Shown here: piece by piece, positions 41,096-50,822 of the stretch | How the letters are laid out: every line of letters starts with the position of its first letter | How positions within the stretch are numbered: the stretch's first letter is position 1 | Source: Pseudomonadota bacterium | GTDB taxonomy: Bacteria > Verrucomicrobiota > Verrucomicrobiia > Limisphaerales > SXTU01 | Assembly: GCA_009924135.1 (NCBI GenBank) | Contig: RFSE01000013.1 | Location: 1-62,310, forward strand | DNA length: 62,310 nt | Reading direction: 5' to 3' | Notes under the pieces: generated by a model | The model's input: the letters and a program-made list of their open reading frames with translations, nothing else | Database searches by the model: none | Told to the model about the DNA's origin: nothing | Program-made: the position numbers and the translations under genes

Positions 41096-42391
41096 CCGGC
41101 CGACGCTCTTATAGACCCAGCCGCGTTTCTCCATCTCGGCGGGGTCGAAGAGGTTCCGGCCGTCGAAGAGGATCGGGTGCGTCATCGCGTGGCGGGCGCG
41201 GTCGAGATCAAGCTGCTTGAATTCCGGCCATTCGGTCGCAACGACGAGTGCGTCGCAGCCGGTGGGGACATCGTTCATGTCGGCAACGTAGGTGATCGTG
41301 GGGCCGGGCGGGAGGACGCCCTGGGCCTTCGTCATCGCCTGCGGATCAAACACGCGGATGGCCGCGCCTTCCTTGAGCAACCGCTGGCAGAGGTCGATGG
41401 CGGGCGACATCCGGACGTCGTCGGTGTTCTGCTTGAAGGCCAGGCCGAGCACGCCGATCTTCTTGTCCTTCAGCACCCAGAGCGTGTCGGTCAGCTTCTT
41501 GACGAAGCGCTCCATCTGGTCGGCGTTGATGTGCTGGACTTCTTTCAGCAACTGGAAATCGTAGCCGAGCGTGTCGGCGATCTTGATGAAGGCGCTGAGG
41601 TCTTTCGGGAAGCAGGAGCCGCCGAAACCCAGACCGGCATTGAGGAAACGGCGGCCGATGCGCGCATCCATTCCCATGCCATTGGCGACTTCCTCGACGT
41701 TCGCGCCGCTGGCCTCGCAGATGATCGAGATGGCGTTGATGTAGGAGATCTTGAGCGCGAGGAAGGAGTTGGCCGCGTGCTTGATCAGTTCGGCGGAGTT
41801 GATATCCGTGACGATGATCGGCGCGTTGAACGGGGCGTAAAGCTCGCGCATTGCGGCGGCGGGACGCTGCGAACCCACCCCCACGACGATGCGGTCGGGC
41901 TTCATCAAGTCCTCGACCGCGAAGCCTTCGCGGAGGAACTCCGGGTTGCTTACCACGTCGAAGTCCACCTTGGCCTTGCAGTAGCGCTTGATTGTCTCGG
42001 CAACCTTTTCACCGGTCTTCACCGGCACCGTGCTCTTGTCCACGACGATCTTGTAGCTGGTCATCGCGCCGGCGATGTCCCGGGCGACGCGTTCGATGTA
42101 GGACAAGTCCACCGAGCCGTCCGGCTGCGGCGGCGTGGGGACGGCGATGAAGACGACGTCTGACTTTTCCACGCCTTCGGCCGTGCTGCCGGTGAAACTG
42201 AGGCGGCCACTGGCGACGTTGCGTTTGACCAGGTCTTCCAGGCCGGGCTCGTAAATGGGAATGCCGCCGGCGCGCAACAGCTCGACCTTCTTCAGGTCGT
42301 TGTCCACGCAGATGACCGTATGGCCGACTTCGGCAAAGCAGGCTCCGGTTACAAGGCCGACGTAACCGGTGCCGATGATGGTGAGTTTCAT
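41093..42391 (-). CDS. ugd: UDP-glucose 6-dehydrogenase
   Basis: Oxidises UDP-glucose to UDP-glucuronate, a precursor of capsule and exopolysaccharide sugars. 432 residues, complete: Rossmann motif GTGYVGLVTGACFA at 7-20, substrate residues in SNPEFLREG, K204 in ELIKHAANSFLA, catalytic C260 in GFGGSCFPKD and the C-terminal UDP-binding domain with LAFKQNTDDVRMSPA. It is followed by mutT with coupled start and stop codons. No other sugar-nucleotide gene is beside it. Confidence 0.96.
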   Translation of the reverse strand: MKLTIIGTGYVGLVTGACFAEVGHTVICVDNDLKKVELLRAGGIPIYEPGLEDLVKRNVASGRLSFTGSTAEGVEKSDVVFIAVPTPPQPDGSVDLSYIERVARDIAGAMTSYKIVVDKSTVPVKTGEKVAETIKRYCKAKVDFDVVSNPEFLREGFAVEDLMKPDRIVVGVGSQRPAAAMRELYAPFNAPIIVTDINSAELIKHAANSFLALKISYINAISIICEASGANVEEVANGMGMDARIGRRFLNAGLGFGGSCFPKDLSAFIKIADTLGYDFQLLKEVQHINADQMERFVKKLTDTLWVLKDKKIGVLGLAFKQNTDDVRMSPAIDLCQRLLKEGAAIRVFDPQAMTKAQGVLPPGPTITYVADMNDVPTGCDALVVATEWPEFKQLDLDRARHAMTHPILFDGRNLFDPAEMEKRGWVYKSVGR

Positions 42392-42432
42392 GGCGGGTAG
42401 GGGACCGACGCGGGCGCCGAATTGGCTTGGGC

Positions 42433-43170
42433 CTACTTCTTTGCGGGAGCGTTCGTGGGGGCGGTCACGACGGTGCTGGCCGCCGCCGTGACGGTGCCCA
42501 CGGCGAGTTTCGGGTCTTTGCGCAGGAGTTGCTCCCGGCGCATTTCCGCTTCCACGCGCCAGACGGTCACGGGCTTGGCCTGCAGGACTTGGTCGTACAG
42601 GCGGAGCGCCTGATCATTGCGGCCCTTCTGCTCGTGCAGGAGGGCGATGGCGAGGCGGGCCTGATGGACCTCGGGGCTGCTGCCGTGCTGCGAAATGATT
42701 TGTTCGTAGGTGGCGACGGCCTTGTCGGCTTCCCCGGCGGCTTCCTGGCAGGCGGCCACACCCATCAGGGCGACGGGAGCGGTGGGAGCAGTGGAGTTGG
42801 CGGCGAGGTATTTCTCAAATCGTGCCTTGGCCTCGGCGTACTTGCCTTCGGCGAAGAGCCGGTCGGCGGCGAACAGGCTGGCGCGTTCCCCGGCGGCGGT
42901 GCCGGCGTGGGCTTCGGCGACTTTCAGGTAATCCGCCGCCGCGATCTGCGGGGCCTTGCCGGACTTGTCGGCGGGCTTGTTCAACAACGCCAGGGCCGTG
43001 TTGGCGTCGGCTTCCTTGCCCTTGCGAACATACTGGTAGGTGAAGGTGGCAAGCCAGAGGGCGAGCGCGGCGGCCCCGGCATAAGCCAGATGCACTTTGT
43101 GGGTTTCCAACCACGCCATCGCTTCGATCTGCCAGGACGTTTCGGTTACTTCTATGGGTTCAGGTTGCAC
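42433..43170 (-). CDS. Membrane-anchored tetratricopeptide protein (YfgM-like)
   Basis: 245 residues if GTG 43170 is used (VQPEPIEVTETSWQIEAMAW), or 261 from 43218. A single transmembrane segment (HLAYAGAAALALWLATFTY) near the N-terminus is followed by TPR-type helices: ASLFAADRLFAEGKYAEAKARFEKYLA, VALMGVAACQEAAGEADKAVATYEQII and VHQARLAIALLHEQKGRNDQALRLYDQVLQ. The C-terminal tail is low-complexity (Thr/Ala). YfgM-like proteins assist folding at the periplasmic side of the Sec translocon. It precedes ugd on the same strand by 41 bp. Confidence 0.82.
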   Translation of the reverse strand: MQPEPIEVTETSWQIEAMAWLETHKVHLAYAGAAALALWLATFTYQYVRKGKEADANTALALLNKPADKSGKAPQIAAADYLKVAEAHAGTAAGERASLFAADRLFAEGKYAEAKARFEKYLAANSTAPTAPVALMGVAACQEAAGEADKAVATYEQIISQHGSSPEVHQARLAIALLHEQKGRNDQALRLYDQVLQAKPVTVWRVEAEMRREQLLRKDPKLAVGTVTAAASTVVTAPTNAPAKK

Positions 43171-43230
43171 AGATAAAGGCGGGAATCTTCGGAGTAGGCA
43201 CCAAAAACGCAAGTCCAAAGGTTGGCCAGC

Positions 43231-44013
43231 TCATGGCTGCTTCACCGCACCGAAGACCTGTTTCAGCAAATCCGTGGTGCGCGCCGCCGGGTTTTCGCGG
43301 ATGCGCTTCTCCTCTTCGGCCACCAGTTTGAACAGGCCGTCCATGGCCTTGCCCGTCACGTAGCTGTCCACATCCAGCGAGGCGGCATCGAAGCCGGTGC
43401 TCTTCCCGAACAGCCCGCCAAAGGTCTGCGCCAGATTGGCCGCCGGACCGGCCTTGGCCAACATCGCCTTGTAGGCGGCGGTCACGCCCGCCGCATCGGT
43501 CGCCTTTTTGACGATGGGCAGGAACTGCGCCTGGAGCGCGTTCGTACTGGTGCGCCGGAAATATTGCGTCGCCGCGTCGTTCGCCCCGGTGAGGATGGTC
43601 TTGGCGTCCGCGACGGACATCTGGCGGATGGACTCCGCGAAGACCGTGGCGGCGGCGGGCACGGCCTGTTCGGCGGCGCGGTTCATGGTGGTGACGAATT
43701 CGTCCGCGAGCGCCTCCTGCTTCAACTTGCGCAGCGCCAGGTCCACTTTTTGCAGGCCCGTCGGCATGGGAATCTTCACGTTCAAGTTCGTGAGGAACCC
43801 TCCGTTGGTGCCGAGCCGTTTCACTGCGCTTTCAGTTCCTTTGGCCAGGGCTTCCTTTAACGCCTTGGCGGTCTGGTCCTCGGTCAACGCGCTGAGGGAG
43901 GGCAGGGCGTTGGTTGCGCCGGCCTTCTTTTTCAATTCATCGAGCAGGTTGAACTGCGCCTGCCCCGTCTGATGGAGGAGGGTGGCGAGCAGCAGGGTGA
44001 GCAGGAGTTTCAT
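43231..44013 (-). CDS. DUF4197 family exported protein
   Basis: 260 residues from ATG 44013 (MKLLLTLLLATLLHQTGQAQ, signal). The family pattern is clear: EDQTAKALKEALAKGTESAV, then IPMPTGLQKVDLALRKLKQEALADEFVTTMNRAAEQAVP and SVADAKTILTGANDAATQYFR, ending MDGLFKLVAEEEKRIRENPAARTTDLLKQVFG. The family is periplasmic and helical with no known activity. It lies upstream of the TPR gene on the same strand. Confidence 0.93.
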   Translation of the reverse strand: MKLLLTLLLATLLHQTGQAQFNLLDELKKKAGATNALPSLSALTEDQTAKALKEALAKGTESAVKRLGTNGGFLTNLNVKIPMPTGLQKVDLALRKLKQEALADEFVTTMNRAAEQAVPAAATVFAESIRQMSVADAKTILTGANDAATQYFRRTSTNALQAQFLPIVKKATDAAGVTAAYKAMLAKAGPAANLAQTFGGLFGKSTGFDAASLDVDSYVTGKAMDGLFKLVAEEEKRIRENPAARTTDLLKQVFGAVKQP

Positions 44014-44075
44014 GTTGGTTGTGTTGTGGTCTTGAAGCGCCATGGCGTTCGGGGCGAAAGTAGCCGCAATCAGTC

Positions 44076-45245
44076 ATGGCTGCAACCCGGTCCATCCTCA
44101 TCGTTGGCGCAGGCCTCTTCGGACTCACCACTGCCCGCGAACTGCGTCGGCGCGGCTGGCAGGTCACCCTGGTTGACCCCGGTCCGGTGCCCGCGCCCAC
44201 GGCGGCATCCACCGACATCAGCAAGGTCGTGCGCATGGACTATGGCGGGGACGAGTTGTGGACCCGGCTGGGCCGGCAATCGGTTGCCCGCTGGCCGGAG
44301 TGGAACCGCGAACTGGGCGAAACTCTTTATCACGAGGATGGCTTTCTGGTGCTCTCGCGCGAGGTGATGAAACCCGGAGGCTTTGAGTTCGAGAGCCACC
44401 AATTGCTCACCGCCCTTGGCGAAAAGTTGGAACGTCTCGACTCCGCCACCCTCGCTCGACGTTTTCCCAACTGGGCCGCGGATCGTTACCCCGACGGCTA
44501 CCTCAACCCGCGCGGTGGCTGGGCCGAGAGCGGCAACGTCATCGCCCGGCTGGCTGCCAAGGCGCGGGACGAAGGCGTGCAAATCTTCGAGCAGTGCGCG
44601 TTCGCGGGTTTTCTCGAACGCGGTTCACAGGTCGTCGGCGTGCGCACCAAGGATGGTCACGAGTTTCGCGCCGATCTCACGCTGCTCGCCACCGGCGCGT
44701 GGACGCCCACCTTGCTGCCGGAGCTTGGCGGCGTGATGTGGGCCACGGGACAGTCCGTGCTGCACTTCCGCGTCGCGAATCCGGCCGCGTGGCAGGCCCC
44801 GCGCTTCCCGGTCTGGGCGGCCGACATCGGTCGCACGGGCTGGTACGGTTTTCCGGCGTTGAACGATGGCACGCTCAAGGTCGCCAACCATGGTCCCGGC
44901 CGGCGCGTGCATCCGGATGAACCACGCACCGTCTCACCGGACGAGGAACCGCGTTTCCGGGCGTTCCTGCGCGATACCTTTCCCACGGCCGCCGACGCCC
45001 CGCTCATTGGCACGCGCCTCTGCCTGTACTGCGACACCTTCGATGGCAACTTCTGGTTTGATCACCATCCGCAACGTCCCGGCTTGTTCGTCGCGGCGGG
45101 CGATAGCGGGCACGCGTTCAAGTTCGCGCCGGTCCTCGGCGGCATCATTGCGGACGCCGTGGAGCGAGACTCTGAAAACGTGATCGACCGTTTCCGGTGG
45201 CGGCAGCGCACGGCTGCCGGCAGCGAAGGGGCGCGGGCGCGATGA
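44076..45245 (+). CDS. FAD-dependent amine/amino-acid oxidase (DAO, sarcosine-oxidase-like)
   Basis: 389 residues. The FAD-binding beta-alpha-beta motif ILIVGAGLFGLTTARELRRRG is at 7-27. The core follows monomeric sarcosine oxidase: VVRMDYGGDELWTRLG, GGWAESGNVIARLAAKA, TLLATGAWTPTLLPELG and the C-terminal LCLYCDTFDGNFWFDHHP, where the cysteine is at the position that carries covalent FAD in MSOX-type enzymes. GDSGHAFKFAPVLGGIIAD closes the fold. The substrate is probably a secondary amine or N-methyl amino acid. Confidence 0.9.
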   Translation: MAATRSILIVGAGLFGLTTARELRRRGWQVTLVDPGPVPAPTAASTDISKVVRMDYGGDELWTRLGRQSVARWPEWNRELGETLYHEDGFLVLSREVMKPGGFEFESHQLLTALGEKLERLDSATLARRFPNWAADRYPDGYLNPRGGWAESGNVIARLAAKARDEGVQIFEQCAFAGFLERGSQVVGVRTKDGHEFRADLTLLATGAWTPTLLPELGGVMWATGQSVLHFRVANPAAWQAPRFPVWAADIGRTGWYGFPALNDGTLKVANHGPGRRVHPDEPRTVSPDEEPRFRAFLRDTFPTAADAPLIGTRLCLYCDTFDGNFWFDHHPQRPGLFVAAGDSGHAFKFAPVLGGIIADAVERDSENVIDRFRWRQRTAAGSEGARAR

Positions 45246-45317
45246 ATTTTAATGTATTCGCGGGCAACCTTCCCATGCCGTTGAAGCCCCGTTGCCCCCG
45301 TGCGTCCAAGCCACCCA

Positions 45318-46517
45318 ATGAACCCTGACTTCACCCGTCGCGATGCGCTCGGTGCCGGTGCCCTGGCCGCCGGTCTGGCCCTGCTCAACGACGCCGTCGG
45401 CGCGGACAACCCGGCCGCGAATGTCGGCGACCGCACGACCACCATCAAGATCAGCGCCCTCAAACCCTTCCGCGTCGGGACCAAGGCCTACATCAAGATC
45501 GAGACCAACCACGGCATCTTCGGCTGGGGCGAAGTCACCGGCCTTGATCCCACCGTCGCGTGCGAACTGGCGAACATCCTCTTCGAGCTGCTCAACGGAG
45601 AGAATCCCACGCGCATCGAATACCTCTGGCAAAAGGTCTATCGCGCCCATCGCAACGTCCGGGGCGGCTCCTTCCTCGTGCATGTGCTCTCGGCCATCGA
45701 TTGCGCCTTGTGGGACATCACCGGCAAGCTCTGGGGCGTCCCCGTTTATCGCCTGCTCGGCGGGCCGGTGCGCGATTACGTGCGGCTCTATCCCACGCCC
45801 AAGGCCTTCAAGACCGGCACCGGCGGTCCGCATCCCTTCAGCGGCTCGCCCGCCGATGTCGAAGGCCTCGTCAAAAGCATCCGCGATGCCCGCAAGCGCG
45901 TCGGGCCGGATGGCGCGGTGATGTTCGACGCCCACTGCGCCGTGCCGCCGCCGCTGCTCATCCAGTTCGCCAACTCCATCGAGCCCTACGACGTCATGTG
46001 GATCGAGGAGCCGGCTGTGCCCGGCAACATCGAAGTCTTCAAGCGCCTCAAGCAGGCTATCCGCATCCCGCTGGCCTCGGGCGAGCGCGACCGTACCATC
46101 TGGGGTTTTGTTCCGTACCTCCAGGAGCGTTGCCTCGACATCCTCCAGCCCGACTGCGGCCAGACCGGCGGCATCACGCAGATGCGCAAGATCGCCACGC
46201 TGGCGGAGACCTACATGATCCCACTGGCCCCGCATTGCACCTGCTCGGAACTCGGCGTCAGCGCCAGCCTCCACGCCATCCTCGCCACGCCGCTCTTCCT
46301 CATCCACGAAGCCTACCTCGACGGCCACCTCATGCCCCGCGGCGTCGCGCTGCCCAGCTACACCATCAACAAGGACGGCGACGCCCTCCCGCCGCAAGGC
46401 AACGGCCTCGGCGTGGAAGTGGACGAAACGATGTTTGCGAAGGTGAACGCCGACCCCAAGCGCCAGTTCAAGTGGCCGCACCCGACCTATCAGGATGGGT
46501 CGGTGAGGGATTATTGA
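45318..46517 (+). CDS. Enolase-superfamily (mandelate racemase / sugar-acid dehydratase-like) protein with Tat signal
   Basis: 399 residues from ATG 45318. The N-terminus FTRRDALGAGALAAGLALL is a twin-arginine signal. The C-terminal barrel has the Mg ligands of the MR/MLE group: D in MFDAHCAVPP, E in MWIEEPAVPG and E in LASGERDRT, with the general base His in LAPHCTCSELG. This is the D-galactonate/mannonate dehydratase type arrangement. Substrate is undetermined, but sugar acids fit the polysaccharide-degrading context. Confidence 0.93.
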   Translation: MNPDFTRRDALGAGALAAGLALLNDAVGADNPAANVGDRTTTIKISALKPFRVGTKAYIKIETNHGIFGWGEVTGLDPTVACELANILFELLNGENPTRIEYLWQKVYRAHRNVRGGSFLVHVLSAIDCALWDITGKLWGVPVYRLLGGPVRDYVRLYPTPKAFKTGTGGPHPFSGSPADVEGLVKSIRDARKRVGPDGAVMFDAHCAVPPPLLIQFANSIEPYDVMWIEEPAVPGNIEVFKRLKQAIRIPLASGERDRTIWGFVPYLQERCLDILQPDCGQTGGITQMRKIATLAETYMIPLAPHCTCSELGVSASLHAILATPLFLIHEAYLDGHLMPRGVALPSYTINKDGDALPPQGNGLGVEVDETMFAKVNADPKRQFKWPHPTYQDGSVRDY

Positions 46518-46703
46518 AGGCGGAAGGGCTGAAAGCCTGGCCACGCCAATTTATTTCAGTAAATAGTTCGGGGCATCGTGGTTTGTCCCACAGTTCGAGG
46601 GATGCTCACTGCGTTCGCCTTGCTGCGCTTGAGATGGGGACGTGTTGGAACTCTTCCCACTTTATCGGCGTCACCGTCGGCGACTGCAACTCGCCTGCCC
46701 GGC

Positions 46704-46862
46704 TCACTGATGCCATTCGCCCATGAAGGGGTCGTAGAATTGTTTCCATTCGCGGTTGAACCATACGGGGGAGGTTGGGAATCCTTCCTGGCCGAGGGTA
46801 TCCACGGCTACGACGTAGAAGCGGCGGGTGTCCTTGCCGGCGGAGGGGTCGGTGTAGGTGGT
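46704..46862 (-). pseudogene. Decayed duplicate of the 3' end of the Kelch/FN3 gene, copy 1
   Basis: The last 53 codons read ATTYTDPSAGKDTRRFYVVA, then VDTLGQEGFPTSPVWFNREW and KQFYDPFMGEWHQ, ending at the same TGA. About 48 of 53 residues equal the end of the gene at 51049-52941. Upstream of this the similarity stops in a palindromic repeat, so there is no gene body. Confidence 0.85.
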
Positions 46863-47040
46863 GGCGGCAGGCATCCTGCCTGCCGTAGAGGGCGGGCATC
46901 TTGCCGCCCGGATGGGCGTGAGGAGTCCAGCGGCATGGGGGTGGCAGTGCGTGAACGTTGATTGCACGATTTTCTCCGCCGGGCTGGAAGCCACGGCTCT
47001 ACGGCAGGCAGGATGCCTGCCGCCACGTCTGCCAGGCTCG
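46862..47040. repeat. GGCAGGCAT / GGGCGGGCAT palindromic repeat block
   Basis: It includes GGCAGGCATCCTGCCTGCC, GGGCGGGCATCTTGCCGCCC, and further right the inverted GGCAGGCAGGATGCCTGCC. A corresponding block of the same order is at 50823-50990, also next to the Kelch gene tail. Confidence 0.8.
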
Positions 47041-47093
47041 TTGTATATGGGAGTTCAGGTTGCAGCGAACCTCTCCGGCAAAGCCGGCACGGT

Positions 47094-47225
47094 TCACTGA
47101 TGCCACTCGCCCATGAAGGGGGGCGTAGAATTTTTCCCACTTGCGGTTGTGTCATACGGGGGAGGTCGGGAAGCCTTCCTGGCCAAGGGTGCCCGTGGCG
47201 ACGATGTAGAAGCGGTGGCGCTTGG
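47094..47225 (-). pseudogene. Decayed duplicate of the 3' end of the Kelch/FN3 gene, copy 2
   Basis: On the minus strand the nucleotides are clearly homologous to 51054-51190, but frames are broken: one frame reads RHRFYIVATGTLGQEGFPTSPV and stops, another carries the SWASGISEP remnant of FMGEWHQ. It is more decayed than copy 1. Confidence 0.75.
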
Positions 47226-47436
47226 CAAGGACGCGTTTCACCGCGTCCCGCTTTTTCGGCGGAGCCGACGCGAGCGGAGCAAGCATCTTGGATGGGGGCG
47301 GGTATTCGGCCGTTTGAACACGGAGCACTCCCTGACTTTGAGGACTCTTCCCGTTTACCAAATCGCGGTTTTGTGGCATGGTGGCGGCATGACGATTGAC
47401 GGCAACGCCATGCAGCCCGCCAGCGGATGCTAGCTT

Positions 47437-50400
47437 ATGAGCTTCACTCCCCCGCGGCAGCACCGGAGCGCCTGGTGGAAGACCGGCGCCTACATTGTTC
47501 TGCTTGTCCTGTTGACCGGAATCGGGCGGTTCGCCGGCGGCACAACTGTCCTTGCCCAAGCCCCGACGATTACTTCGTTTACCGCCCGAACGACCCTTCT
47601 CAACCCAGGGGAAAGTACGACGCTGGATTGGATCTTGGCAGGCGCGACAGGCGTGCGGCTCGACCCTTACGTCGGTCCAGTGACCGGGACCGGCCAGGTG
47701 GTGAATCCCAGCGTTACCACGGTTTACACGCTAACGGTGACGAACGCCACGGGGACAAACACGGCAACGGTCACGGTGAACGTCAACCCGCTGGCCTATC
47801 AGGATGCGTATCAGTCCGCCTTGCTCGGAAGCTGGATTCGCGAGGCCTTTGAAAGCACGCCGAATGATATCGTCACCGATTTCGCCGCCGCCGCGCCGGG
47901 CCGGCAGGGGAATGCGATTGAGGCGCGCTGGACGCAAGGTTACGAAAGTTTCGGACTGGCGGACCGGAAGCCGGGCTATGACGTGCAGTGGAAGTATTTG
48001 AACGAGTGCCGCACGGTCGAGTTCGACCTCTACTTCGAGCCGGATTCCACCGGTCAGGATACCCTTGAGTTTGTCCTGGAGGATTTCTCGCGGACGGACG
48101 GGTTGCGGATCGTGGACCTGATTCCCGGCTGGGCAGGGATGACGGACGCGCAGCGGTTCGGCCACTGGTTTCATGTGGCGGTGGACATCCCCCAGATTCA
48201 CCCGACGGTGGCGCGCTTTGGCAGGTTTCTGCTGTCTAACAACACGCCGGCGGGGCGGCCGCATTTTCGGCTCATGGCGGTGAAGCTCGGTTTTGTGAAC
48301 GACACGACTCCGCCGGTGATCAGGCCGCCAATCCCTTCGGTGAATCCGACTTATGACCAGCTCACGCTGGCCTTCACCACGGACGAGGCCACGATCTACC
48401 GGCTGGAGTATGGCGCGACCAACTACGCCACGGTGATCCAGGGAAATCCCGACGAATGGGCCGCCAATCACACCGTGACCATCACGGGTTTGCAGCCCGG
48501 GGCCACCGTGCAGTACCGCATCGTGGCGATGGATCACCGGGCGGATACGAATGCATCGCCCAACGTGGGGGTGTACACCAACTACTTCGTCATGCCGACG
48601 GTACCGGTCACCCCGCCGGTGATTGCCGGGCTGGTGGCGAGCAACGTCCTTGGGTATCGCGTGACGCTGGTCTGGACGACGGACCGGCCCTGCACGGCGC
48701 GGCTGGACTACCACAAGGCCGGCGGGGCATCGCTCACCCGGGCCTTCACCGATCTCAGCCCCAGCCGCGCCGCGTTGCTGGATTTGCTGGAGCCGGCCAC
48801 GGCGTATTCAGTCGCGTTGGTGGCGACGGATGCGTTCGGCTTGGCCGCGACGCAGACGCTCACGTTCGCGACAAGTGCAGCCAGCACGCCGACGGTGACC
48901 GTTTCGTTCTCCCCCGCGAACACGCGGCCCATCTCGCCCTGGATTTACGGGCTCAACCTCGTGGCCGGGGATGTGCCCAACGCGCCGACGAACGCCAACA
49001 TTCCCTTCCATCGGCTGGGCGGCAATCGCTGGACCGCTTACAACTGGGAGAACAATGCGTCCAACGCCGGGATTGATTATGGTCCGTTCAGCAGCGACGG
49101 GTATCTGGGCGGCGATGAGGTTCCGGCGGAGGCCGTGCGGAGCCGCATCGCGAGCGACCGGACCAACGGCATGGCCAGCATGATGACGGTCCAGTTGCAG
49201 GGCTGGGTCGCGGCGGACAAGTCAGGCTTCGTGAACACGAACCAGCCGGGTTATCTCACCAACAGCTTCCGGCAGGTGGTTCCGCGCAAGGGATCGGCCT
49301 TCCGCGACCCGCCGGCGACCAACGACGCATTCGTTTACATGGATGAATTCGTCTCCGTGCTGAAAAGCCGGTTCACGAACGACATTTTTGCCGATCCCCT
49401 CACGCCGACCTTTGTCAGCCTGGACAATGAGCCGGAATTGTGGCCCTCCACGCACTCCGAAATCCAGCGGGGGCCGACTGATCCCACCGACTACATCCAG
49501 CGCTCCATCACCCTGGCAAAGACGGTGAAGGATGTTGCCCCGGCGGCGCAGGTGTTTGGTCCGGTGAACTATGGTTTCTACGGCCTTCACAGCCTTTCGG
49601 GGGCGCCGGGATTCACTCCGGAGTATTTCTTCTTCGACCGGTATCTGGACGATCTGCGGGCGGCTTCCGATGCGGATGGCCGGCGGCTTCTGGATGTGTA
49701 TGACTTTCATTGGTATTCCGAGTCGGTGGTCAACGGCAATCCGGTCACCACGTTGCGGGGGGCGAATCTGACTGATGAGCAAGTCGAGGCGATCGTGCAA
49801 AGTCCCCGCTCACTCTGGGACCCCACGTATCGGGAGGCCTCCTACATCGCGGACTACTACAACGGCCCGGTCATGCTGCTCAAGCGGCTCCAGGACAAGA
49901 TCGACGCCCGGTGGCCGGGCACGCGGATGTCCATCAGCGAGTATGAAAACGGCGGGGGCAACCACATTGCCGGGGCCATCGCCCAGGCGGACAATTTGGG
50001 TCTCTTCGGCAGCTACGGCATCTACCTGGCAGCCTTCTGGCCGACGGGATTTGGGGAAACGTATCCGTTCGTTTATGCCGCTTTTGACATGTATCGCAAT
50101 TACGACGGCCGGCGGGGGAGTTTTGGCGATGTTTCCATTCCGGCAGTTTCGAGCGATCCCGCGAAAGTGTCCGTGTACCTGAGCCGTGATTCCAACCGGC
50201 CGGGCCGGTTGGTGATGGTGGCCATCAACCGCTCCACCAATGCACAGGACGTGGCGTTCAGCGGACTCGCCGTATCCGGGACAGCGCGCCTCTACCGCCT
50301 GCAAGGCACCACGGCCCGGCCCGCCTGGGTTGGAGAATTGCCGGTCAACCTGGCGTCGTGGGTGGTGGCGTTGCCGCCGTTGAGCGTTTCCACGATCGAA

Positions 50401-50805
50401 ATCTTGCGGCAGGAATCCTATGCCGACTGGAAGGCTGCCGTGTTCACCGCCGCCGAGCAGCAGGACGCAGCCGTGAGCGGCCCCGATGCCGATCCCGATC
50501 ACGCGAACCTGCCGAACCTGCTGCGGTATGCCTTCAGTCTCCCGACGCGTGGCCCGGTGAATCCGCAAATCGCGCCACAAATCATCACCAACGGAGGCCA
50601 GAACTACTTCGGCATCCAGTATAACCGGAAGCCGGTGGCGTCCGACCTGCTTTACCACCTCGAGCGCAGCGTCAACCTGACCAACTGGTTGCCCCTCGCG
50701 ACGAACGCACCGGGTGAACCCACGCGCCTCACCACCCAAGACCCCTTGCCTATTACTTCGGCCCCGGCACGATTTTATCGCGTCCGCGTGCAATACACCC
50801 CCTGA
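47437..50805 (+). CDS. Secreted glycoside hydrolase, GH44 family, with Ig-like and FN3 domains
   Basis: 1122 residues. A signal segment (YIVLLVLLTGIGRFAGG) is followed by an Ig-like domain (ITSFTARTTLLNPGESTTLDW, residues about 45-125), a carbohydrate-binding-like beta domain (about 130-290) and two FN3-type domains (TPPVIRPPIPSVNPTYDQLT onwards and TPPVIAGLVASN onwards). The GH44 catalytic domain begins SPWIYGLNLVAGDVP near residue 500. The probable acid/base is E665 in SLDNEPELWPSTH and the nucleophile E835 in SISEYENGGGNHIAG. Known GH44 enzymes are endoglucanases or xyloglucanases. The C-terminal DADPDHANLPNLLRYAF is the usual Verrucomicrobiota linker. Complete. Confidence 0.92.
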   Translation: MSFTPPRQHRSAWWKTGAYIVLLVLLTGIGRFAGGTTVLAQAPTITSFTARTTLLNPGESTTLDWILAGATGVRLDPYVGPVTGTGQVVNPSVTTVYTLTVTNATGTNTATVTVNVNPLAYQDAYQSALLGSWIREAFESTPNDIVTDFAAAAPGRQGNAIEARWTQGYESFGLADRKPGYDVQWKYLNECRTVEFDLYFEPDSTGQDTLEFVLEDFSRTDGLRIVDLIPGWAGMTDAQRFGHWFHVAVDIPQIHPTVARFGRFLLSNNTPAGRPHFRLMAVKLGFVNDTTPPVIRPPIPSVNPTYDQLTLAFTTDEATIYRLEYGATNYATVIQGNPDEWAANHTVTITGLQPGATVQYRIVAMDHRADTNASPNVGVYTNYFVMPTVPVTPPVIAGLVASNVLGYRVTLVWTTDRPCTARLDYHKAGGASLTRAFTDLSPSRAALLDLLEPATAYSVALVATDAFGLAATQTLTFATSAASTPTVTVSFSPANTRPISPWIYGLNLVAGDVPNAPTNANIPFHRLGGNRWTAYNWENNASNAGIDYGPFSSDGYLGGDEVPAEAVRSRIASDRTNGMASMMTVQLQGWVAADKSGFVNTNQPGYLTNSFRQVVPRKGSAFRDPPATNDAFVYMDEFVSVLKSRFTNDIFADPLTPTFVSLDNEPELWPSTHSEIQRGPTDPTDYIQRSITLAKTVKDVAPAAQVFGPVNYGFYGLHSLSGAPGFTPEYFFFDRYLDDLRAASDADGRRLLDVYDFHWYSESVVNGNPVTTLRGANLTDEQVEAIVQSPRSLWDPTYREASYIADYYNGPVMLLKRLQDKIDARWPGTRMSISEYENGGGNHIAGAIAQADNLGLFGSYGIYLAAFWPTGFGETYPFVYAAFDMYRNYDGRRGSFGDVSIPAVSSDPAKVSVYLSRDSNRPGRLVMVAINRSTNAQDVAFSGLAVSGTARLYRLQGTTARPAWVGELPVNLASWVVALPPLSVSTIEILRQESYADWKAAVFTAAEQQDAAVSGPDADPDHANLPNLLRYAFSLPTRGPVNPQIAPQIITNGGQNYFGIQYNRKPVASDLLYHLERSVNLTNWLPLATNAPGEPTRLTTQDPLPITSAPARFYRVRVQYTP

Positions 50806-50822
50806 GTGCGTTTAGGGAGGTG

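Noticed and set aside
41015..42163. 382-codon plus-strand frame opposite ugd
   Set aside because: Antisense shadow in GC-rich DNA; ugd is complete on the other strand.
46578..46961. 127-codon plus-strand frame across the decayed tails
   Set aside because: It reads the opposite strand of a clear gene remnant and a palindromic repeat.
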